Part shown: positions 58,726 through 64,000 of the stretch, one piece after another
Numbering within the stretch: position 1 is the first letter of the stretch
Layout of the letters: the number at the start of each line of letters is the position of its first letter
Assembly: GCF_008123425.1 (NCBI RefSeq)
Contig: NZ_VSSS01000051.1
Location: forward strand, 124,001-188,000
Origin: Bradyrhizobium rifense
GTDB taxonomy: Bacteria; Pseudomonadota; Alphaproteobacteria; Rhizobiales; Xanthobacteraceae
Length of the DNA: 64,000 nt
Direction of reading: 5' to 3'
Notes under the pieces: model-generated
What the model saw: the letters and a program-made list of their open reading frames with translations, nothing else
What the model was told of the DNA's origin: nothing
The model's database searches: none
Program-made: the position numbers and the translations under genes

Positions 58726-60306
58726 ATGGTGTCATACGAGAGTCTGAAGAGCGAATATGAGAGGAACTGGGCCAATCTCGAGATCCGGCCCGCACGCCTT
58801 GGCGAGGCCAACGCGACGGCACGCAAGGCCATCAACGGCAAGGCGACCTATCAGCAGGTCGAGCGGCTGACCGGAGTGCCCTGGTGTTTCGTCGCGCTGT
58901 GCCATTATCGCGAGTCCAATTTCGATTTCGACGCCTATCTCGGCAACGGCGAGTCGCTGAAGCGCGTGACGAGCCTCGTTCCGAAAGGGCGCGGCCCGTT
59001 CGCCTCGTTCGTCGACGGTGCCGTGGACGCACTGCGGATCCAGCACTTCGTCGGCGCGCAGGACTGGTGCATCGCGCGCACCCTGTACCGGCTCGAATGC
59101 TTCAACGGCCTCGGCTATAACGCCAAGGGCGTCAACTCGCCTTATCTCTACGGCGGCTCGAATCTTTATGGACCGCCTGAGGCAAGAGCCGGCAAGTTCG
59201 TTGCCGATCACGTCTTCGACCCGAACCACGTCGATTCCCAGCTCGGCACCGCGGTCGTCCTGCATGCGATGATGTCGCAGGATTCCTCGATCGCGATCGA
59301 CGACAACCCGTCCCTTGCCCCTCGTTCCGAGCCCGACGATGAGGTGGTGTCGTCGGTGCTACTGATGCAGCAGACGCTCAACAAGCTCGGCGCCAATCCG
59401 CCGCTCGACGAAGACAGCATCAGCGGACCGAAGACCAAGGCAGCGGTCTCGCAATTTCAGCAACAACACGCCCTCGAGGATACCGGCCTGCTCGACGGCA
59501 CCACGATTGCCGCCATCACGCGCGCAGGAATGCAGCCGGTTCGGACGGCGAATGTCGATCTTTCCCAGATCCTCAAGCGACTGGATGATATCTCACAGGT
59601 CGTGCAGCCAGGAGGCGCAATACCAGCATTGACAGGCGTGACTCCGGGAGGACAGCCGGCCGATCTGTCTCAAATCCTGAGCCGACTGGAAAATCTCGCT
59701 CAGCTCATCCAGCCGGGAGGAACGACGCCAACGCCGATAGCAACTCCATCGACAGGCACGACGCCCGCAGGCCTGCCCATCCAGCTATCTCAGATCCTGA
59801 ACCAACTGCAGAGCCTCACGCAGGCCTTGCAGGGGGGAGCGACAAATCCGCTGAGCCCAACACCGGCGACCAATACGACAGTCGGTGTGCTCGGACAGCT
59901 TCTCTCTCTGATCACCAAGACCGTGCCGGGAACGCCGCCGGCGGCCAATCCCGCTCCGGCCGATCAACTCAAACAGCTGGTCGACCTGCTGAGCACGCTG
60001 CTCAGCAACAAGCCCGTGCTCGGGCAGGTCAACGGTGCGCTCGGCGAAACCGTCGGCAAGCTGCTGGACGGCAAGAAGACGGCACTCGGCATCGGCGGCA
60101 CGCTCATCACCGCGCTGCTTTCTGGCGTGACAGCGAGCCCAAGCGCCGGCGGACTTGCCGGGCTGCTCGGGACGATCGCAACCGCGGTGCCGGGCCTGAG
60201 CCAATTCGCGCTTCCCATCTCGCTGGCACTGACGGCCTGGGGTGTGCTCGGCAAGATGGAGAAATGGGCACAGGGCACCGCGCCGCCGCCCAAGCCGACG
60301 GCCTAG
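58726..60306 (+). CDS. Endolysin-like protein with PG-binding domain, internal repeats and hydrophobic tail
   Basis: A 526-residue protein without an N-terminal signal peptide. Residues 1-190 look like a lysozyme-type glycosidase with candidate catalytic Glu63 in CHYRESNFDF, and the phage-endolysin-like YNAKGVNSPYLYGGSNLYG. Residues ~205-270 form a PG_binding_1 domain (ISGPKTKAAVSQFQQQHALE). Three repeats of LSQIL.RL..L.Q..QPGG type run over ~278-375, then Pro-rich linkers. The last ~80 residues are hydrophobic (GGTLITALLSGVTA, LPISLALTAWGVLG). It resembles a phage endolysin fused to a membrane-targeting segment, but no phage genes are nearby. Confidence 0.78.
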   Translation: MVSYESLKSEYERNWANLEIRPARLGEANATARKAINGKATYQQVERLTGVPWCFVALCHYRESNFDFDAYLGNGESLKRVTSLVPKGRGPFASFVDGAVDALRIQHFVGAQDWCIARTLYRLECFNGLGYNAKGVNSPYLYGGSNLYGPPEARAGKFVADHVFDPNHVDSQLGTAVVLHAMMSQDSSIAIDDNPSLAPRSEPDDEVVSSVLLMQQTLNKLGANPPLDEDSISGPKTKAAVSQFQQQHALEDTGLLDGTTIAAITRAGMQPVRTANVDLSQILKRLDDISQVVQPGGAIPALTGVTPGGQPADLSQILSRLENLAQLIQPGGTTPTPIATPSTGTTPAGLPIQLSQILNQLQSLTQALQGGATNPLSPTPATNTTVGVLGQLLSLITKTVPGTPPAANPAPADQLKQLVDLLSTLLSNKPVLGQVNGALGETVGKLLDGKKTALGIGGTLITALLSGVTASPSAGGLAGLLGTIATAVPGLSQFALPISLALTAWGVLGKMEKWAQGTAPPPKPTA

Positions 60307-60314
60307 ACGTCTTG

Positions 60315-61601
60315 TTAGATGTCTTGCTGGATGTTTTGGGCGTGGAGCGCCGCAGCGCGGCGCTCCATCAGCGCGCGCTCACGCCCGTTGGTGGCAAGAT
60401 GTGCGGCGACCTCGAACGCCTGCCGCGCCTCTGCGAGCCGCCCGAGCTTTTGCAGGAAATCACCACGAACCGCCGGCAGATGATGATAGGCCGACAGCGC
60501 CGGCGCGCCGGCGATCTCGTCAAGCAGGTCGAGCCCGGCCTGCGGTCCCCAGGCCATGCCGACCGCGACCGCGCGATTGAGCTCGATGACCGGCGAGCGC
60601 ACCAACCGCGCCAGCTCGGCGTAAAGCTGCGCGATGCGCCGCCAGTCGGTATCCGCAGGCGTCTCCGCCGTGGCGTGACACGCCGCAATCGCAGCCTGAA
60701 TCACGTAAAACCGTCCTGCACCGCCGAGCTCGCGGGCACGTTCGAGCGCGCGCAGGCCCCGACGGATCTGCGAGTGGTCCCAGAGCGCGCGATCCTGGTC
60801 CATCAGCAGAATGGGATCGCCGCTTGCGTCGGTCCGCGCGCGAGCCCGCGCGGCATTCAAATCCATCAGGGCGACGAGGCCGTGAACCTCGGGCTCGTCC
60901 GGGGCGAGGCCGGCGAGCACGCGGCCCATGCGCAGCGCCTCGTCGCAGAGCTGCGGCCGCAGCCATTCATCGCCGCGCGCCGCGAGGTAGCCCTCGTTGA
61001 AAATGAGATAGACCACCTCCAGCACCGAGGCGAGGCGCTCCGACAACGCCTCCCCACTCGGCGTCTCGTAGGCGAGGCCGGATCCGGACAACGTCCGCTT
61101 GGCGCGGACGATCCGCTGGGAGATGGTTGCTTCCGGCACGAGATAGGCGCGCGCGATCTCGGACGTGGTCAAGCCGCAGATCATGCGCAGCGCCAGCGCC
61201 GCGCGCGCCTCGCGCGACAGGATCGGATGACAGGCGGTGAAGACCAGCCGCAACAATTCATCGCCGATATCATCGTCGAGCGCAGCGTCGAAATCCGGCA
61301 CGGTCGCCTGCTCCTGCAACATGTCGCGCGCCAGCATGTCGTGCTTGTCCGCGAGCATCTTGCCGCGGCGCAAATGATCCAGCGCCCGGCGCCTGGCGGT
61401 CGTCATGAGCCAGGCACCGGGATTGTCGGGCACGCCGATGGTTGGCCAGGCTTCCAGCGCCGCGACCAGCGCGTCCTGGGTCAGCTCTTCCGCAAGCGGC
61501 ACGTCGCGCAGCATCCGCGACAGCGTCGCGATCAGCCGCGGCTGCACGACGCGCCAGGTGGCGCGGATGACGCGATCGATATCGGTGTCGGCGGCCGTCA
61601 T
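60315..61601 (-). CDS. ECF42-type sigma factor with long C-terminal extension
   Basis: A 428-residue sigma factor: sigma region 2 (AEELTQDALVAALEAWPTIG) and region 4 (CGLTTSEIARAYLVPEATIS), followed by a C-terminal extension of about 230 residues with TPR-like helices (YVIQAAIAACHATAETPADT). This is the ECF42 arrangement. Its gene lies 31 bp after a DGPF/YCII-like partner, the known ECF42 pairing. There is no anti-sigma factor; the extension and the partner are thought to control activity. Confidence 0.92.
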   Translation of the reverse strand: MTAADTDIDRVIRATWRVVQPRLIATLSRMLRDVPLAEELTQDALVAALEAWPTIGVPDNPGAWLMTTARRRALDHLRRGKMLADKHDMLARDMLQEQATVPDFDAALDDDIGDELLRLVFTACHPILSREARAALALRMICGLTTSEIARAYLVPEATISQRIVRAKRTLSGSGLAYETPSGEALSERLASVLEVVYLIFNEGYLAARGDEWLRPQLCDEALRMGRVLAGLAPDEPEVHGLVALMDLNAARARARTDASGDPILLMDQDRALWDHSQIRRGLRALERARELGGAGRFYVIQAAIAACHATAETPADTDWRRIAQLYAELARLVRSPVIELNRAVAVGMAWGPQAGLDLLDEIAGAPALSAYHHLPAVRGDFLQKLGRLAEARQAFEVAAHLATNGRERALMERRAAALHAQNIQQDI

Positions 61602-61632
61602 CGCCGCCGAAGGAGACGAGCGGTGGTGTCCA

Positions 61633-62040
61633 TCAGGCGTGGGCGGCTACCCCTGCACGCGCGTTGACTTCGCAGGCCACGTCCACGCCCGGCGTAGCGA
61701 ACGCCCGCAATTCGCAAGTGCCTTCCCAACCCGGCATGTGGTCGAGGTGCAACTGCATGAATTCCTTGGCCATCGCCAGGGCCTCGTCCTTGTCGCGCAA
61801 TTCGAAGATGGCATAGCCGCCGATCACCTCCTTGGCCTCCACGAATGGGCCGTCGATGACGCTGAGCTCGCCATCGGCGACACGCACCCGCGCGCCGGTC
61901 GCAAGCGGCATCAGGCCGCCATTGTCGAGCATCCGGCCGGCCCTGATCTCCCGTTCGGAGATCCTTTGCATCGCCTCCGCCAGCGCCGGGGACGGCCCTG
62001 CCATGGGCTTTGGGGAGGTGACGATGTACATGAAGCGCAT
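61633..62040 (-). CDS. YCII-related DGPF-domain protein (ECF42 partner)
   Basis: A 135-residue protein beginning MRFMYIVTSPKPMAGPSPAL with the DGPFVEAKEVIGGYAIFE motif, the DGPF signature. It is encoded immediately upstream of the ECF42 sigma factor in the same orientation; the pair is typical. The ferredoxin-like fold probably binds a ligand or the sigma factor. AGGAG is placed 6 nt upstream of ATG 62040. Confidence 0.92.
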   Translation of the reverse strand: MRFMYIVTSPKPMAGPSPALAEAMQRISEREIRAGRMLDNGGLMPLATGARVRVADGELSVIDGPFVEAKEVIGGYAIFELRDKDEALAMAKEFMQLHLDHMPGWEGTCELRAFATPGVDVACEVNARAGVAAHA

Positions 62041-62178
62041 GCAAAACTCCTGTTGAGGCGAGACGCGGCCGGTTCAGTCGCGCGATCAGCTCGCTATTGG
62101 GATGACGATCTGGCCGGGGCCGGATCGACATGGACACCGGAAAAATTGCAGGCAGAAATTACGGGAACAAACGGACGC

Positions 62179-62871
62179 CTATTGGCGCAGCATGATCAGG
62201 GGATCGGCCGTATCGGGAACCCGCCGCCATTGCGCGTTGTCGTCGGCCTCGAACTGCCAGACGTCGCCCGATTTCGACATCAGGATGATCTGGCCGCGCT
62301 CGAGCCGCCATTGCGTCGGATTGAACTGGGCGATCGCCGCATCGCATTTCGGCTTGAGGAAGACCTGGAAATTGTCCTGATCGGCTTCCGTGTTGGTCAG
62401 CGTCAATCCGCAGACCGGCTGGCCGTTGCCGCGCACGATCGACCAGTCGCCGATCATCTGGTCCATCGACTTGGCCATCGAGCGGGCGGCGGCGAGGTCC
62501 TGCAGGATGTAGACGCCCTCGCCCTGGCGCAGGCCCTCGAAAATGCCGGCCTCGACCTCGGTGAAATCGATCACGGATTCACCGGTCGCATCCTGCAAGC
62601 GGACGATGTCGAGACCTTTCACGCTCCAGGCGACGATATCCTTGGTGAAGGGCAGCGCGGTCTTGCAGGCCGGCTCGAGCTCGAGCTTGAAACCCTGCGC
62701 CACCGGGTCGCCCTTGATCGTGACGACGCAGGTCTTGCTGCGTTCGGTGGTCGAAAGCTCCCACTGCCCGACCATCTCCTTCTTCAGGGTCGTCGCGTCC
62801 TGCGCACGCGCAGCGCCGATCGCGGCGACACAGGCCGCGATCAGCAAAGCAACGACCCGAAGGGCGGCCAT
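62179..62871 (-). CDS. Exported protein with two AprI/Inh-like domains
   Basis: A 230-residue protein with a signal peptide (ends GAARAQDA) and two tandem beta-barrel-like repeats, each opening M(V/I)G.W.(L/I).. with a cysteine pair (GQWELSTTERSKTCVVTI; GDWSIVRGNGQPVCGLTL). Each resembles the AprI/Inh protease-inhibitor domain, known from inhibitors of secreted metalloproteases. A cognate protease is absent here. The start overlaps the 2-hydroxyacid dehydrogenase stop by TGATG. Confidence 0.83.
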   Translation of the reverse strand: MAALRVVALLIAACVAAIGAARAQDATTLKKEMVGQWELSTTERSKTCVVTIKGDPVAQGFKLELEPACKTALPFTKDIVAWSVKGLDIVRLQDATGESVIDFTEVEAGIFEGLRQGEGVYILQDLAAARSMAKSMDQMIGDWSIVRGNGQPVCGLTLTNTEADQDNFQVFLKPKCDAAIAQFNPTQWRLERGQIILMSKSGDVWQFEADDNAQWRRVPDTADPLIMLRQ

Positions 62872-63860
62872 CAGCGCCCCTTGAACGGCGTTTCAGCAAC
62901 CGGCGTCAGCGGCGCCTTGCCGGCGAACCAGGACTTGAGGTTGTCGACCACGAGCTGGTCCATGGCATTGCGCGTCACCACGGAGGCCGAGCCGATATGC
63001 GGCAACAGCACGACGTTCTGCATGGTCTTGAGCTCCTCAGGCACGCTGGGCTCGGCTGCGAACACGTCGAGGCCGGCGGCGAGGATGGTGCCGGATTTCA
63101 ACGCCTGGATCATCGCCTGCTCGTCGACGACAGAGCCGCGCGCGACGTTGACCAGCACGCCGCGCGGGCCGAGCGCCTTGAACACCTCGGCATTGATCAT
63201 CTTGTTGGTCGAGGCGCCGCCCGGCACGATCACCATCAGCGTATCGACCGCCTTCGCCATCTCGATCAGGTCGGGATAGTGCTTGTAGGAGACGTCCTTG
63301 GAAGGGTTGCGCGAGTGATAGACCACCGGCACGAGCGAGGCATCGAGCCGGCGCGCGATGGCCTGGCCGATCCGGCCCATGCCGACGATGCCGACCTTGC
63401 GGTCACGCAGCGAGCCGACGCTGAGCGGATAATTCTGGGTCTGCCAGAAACCGGAGCGGACGTAGCGGTCGGCCTTGACGAATTCACGCACGGTGGAGAT
63501 CAGCAGGCCCATCGCAACGTCGGCGACCTCCTCGGTCAGCACGTCGGGCGTGTTGGTGACGATGATGTTGTGCTCGGCGGCGTATTTGGCGTCGATATGG
63601 TCGTAACCGACGCCAAAGCTCGCCACCATCTCGATCTTGGGCAATTGCGACAGCGAATCCTTGTCGGCGCGGACGGTGTGATAGGTCACCGCGACACCGC
63701 GGATCTTTTCGCGGATTGCCGGCGTCAGCCGCTCGAGGTCGCCGCGCGTCTCGGCCTTGTGCACGACGAAATGATCGGAAAACCCGTTCTCGAGGATCGG
63801 CCGCACCGGCCCATAGATCAGAAGGTCGATCTTGTCGGACGAAATCGAACCGGTAGACAT
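62871..63860 (-). CDS. D-2-hydroxyacid dehydrogenase family oxidoreductase
   Basis: A 329-residue enzyme of the GyaR/GhrB type. The nucleotide-binding motif is GIVGMGRIGQAIARR, with the catalytic Arg in NVARGSVVDEQA, Glu in FAAEPSVPEEL and His in LLPHIGSAS. It reduces glyoxylate, hydroxypyruvate or related 2-oxoacids with NAD(P)H. It lies in a coupled operon: the permease stop overlaps its ATG by TGATG, and its own stop overlaps the next gene in the same way. Confidence 0.93.
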   Translation of the reverse strand: MSTGSISSDKIDLLIYGPVRPILENGFSDHFVVHKAETRGDLERLTPAIREKIRGVAVTYHTVRADKDSLSQLPKIEMVASFGVGYDHIDAKYAAEHNIIVTNTPDVLTEEVADVAMGLLISTVREFVKADRYVRSGFWQTQNYPLSVGSLRDRKVGIVGMGRIGQAIARRLDASLVPVVYHSRNPSKDVSYKHYPDLIEMAKAVDTLMVIVPGGASTNKMINAEVFKALGPRGVLVNVARGSVVDEQAMIQALKSGTILAAGLDVFAAEPSVPEELKTMQNVVLLPHIGSASVVTRNAMDQLVVDNLKSWFAGKAPLTPVAETPFKGR

Positions 63861-64000
63861 CAGTTTTCCTTTCCAAGCGCGCTCTCGTGCCAGCGCCGTA
63901 ATACGAGGTGGGAAATTAGCGCCAGCACCCCATAGATGACAATCCCGGCCAGCGACAGCAGAAGCAGCGCTGCGAACATGCGGGGTATGTTCAATCGATA
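63860..64000 (-). CDS. ABC transporter permease, C-terminal end (cut by window edge)
   Basis: The last 46 residues of a membrane protein read MFAALLLLSLAGIVIYGVLA then LISHLVLRRWHESALGKEN, and stop TGA at 63862-63860 overlaps the next ATG. The single hydrophobic helix followed by RRWHESA is the usual C-terminus of NitT/TauT/ThiX-type ABC permeases (BPD_transp_1). The substrate is unknown because the rest lies outside the window. It heads the operon of the hydroxyacid dehydrogenase. Confidence 0.75.
   Translation of the reverse strand, partial: YRLNIPRMFAALLLLSLAGIVIYGVLALISHLVLRRWHESALGKEN

Overview
The window is GC-rich chromosomal DNA of an alphaproteobacterium, most probably Bradyrhizobium or a close relative in the Nitrobacteraceae. 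The indicators are the chvI-chvG-hprK-manX-ptsH block, long shadow frames caused by high GC, Bradyrhizobium-style intergenic palindromes (3.7 kb, 32.7 kb), and many small proteins of types common in that group. I saw no rRNA, tRNA, CRISPR array, insertion sequence or prophage. The genus is inferred from recognised families, not from a search.

Layout. 0-2.7 kb: a TPR-CHAT protein cut by the left edge and a HugZ-like heme protein. 2.9-7.0 kb: the ChvI/ChvG acid-stress two-component system, continuing by overlapping genes into HPr kinase, a mannose-type EIIA and HPr, which form a regulatory PTS. 7.0-10.5 kb: a membrane glycosyltransferase divergent from lepA. 10.7-17.1 kb: an accessory-looking stretch of small genes, a broken oxidoreductase, a WYL regulator, a racemase-family protein, a CPBP protease and decayed direct repeats. 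17.2-20.2 kb: an L,D-transpeptidase, an SRPBCC protein, a zinc-ribbon protein and a second TPR protein. 20.3-29.5 kb: a hydrolase-rich block with a dehalogenase-like alpha/beta hydrolase, three beta-lactamase-fold serine hydrolases, another alpha/beta hydrolase, plsY and an amidase. Two of the serine hydrolases are duplicates, and one copy has lost its catalytic motifs.

29.5-35.2 kb: a GNAT, a TetR/membrane-protein pair with twin operators, an acyl-CoA dehydrogenase-fold flavoprotein and a PAS-GGDEF-EAL protein with a degenerate GGDEF. 35.6-43.9 kb: mepA, modABC (ModC without its usual C-terminal domain), a K+/H+ antiporter, an MscS channel and methionine aminopeptidase. 44.0-48.6 kb: an ECF sigma factor with a SnoaL-like tail, an ABM monooxygenase-like protein with two plausible starts, a fourth serine hydrolase, a frameshifted intradiol dioxygenase and radC. 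48.6-54.9 kb: an efflux operon (OprB-type porin, FUSC, HlyD, DUF1656) under a neighbouring AraC-type regulator. 55.2-58.4 kb: small genes including a TetR/tautomerase pair with a palindromic operator. 58.7-62.0 kb: an endolysin-like protein and an ECF42-type sigma factor with its DGPF partner. 62.2-64.0 kb: a double AprI/Inh-domain protein, a 2-hydroxyacid dehydrogenase and the C-terminal end of an ABC permease, all in one coupled operon.

The most unusual items are the pseudoenzyme copy of a serine hydrolase, the efflux operon that carries its own porin, the endolysin-like protein with an internal repeat and hydrophobic tail, and several palindromic operators between divergent genes. None of these clearly amounts to a wholly new system.
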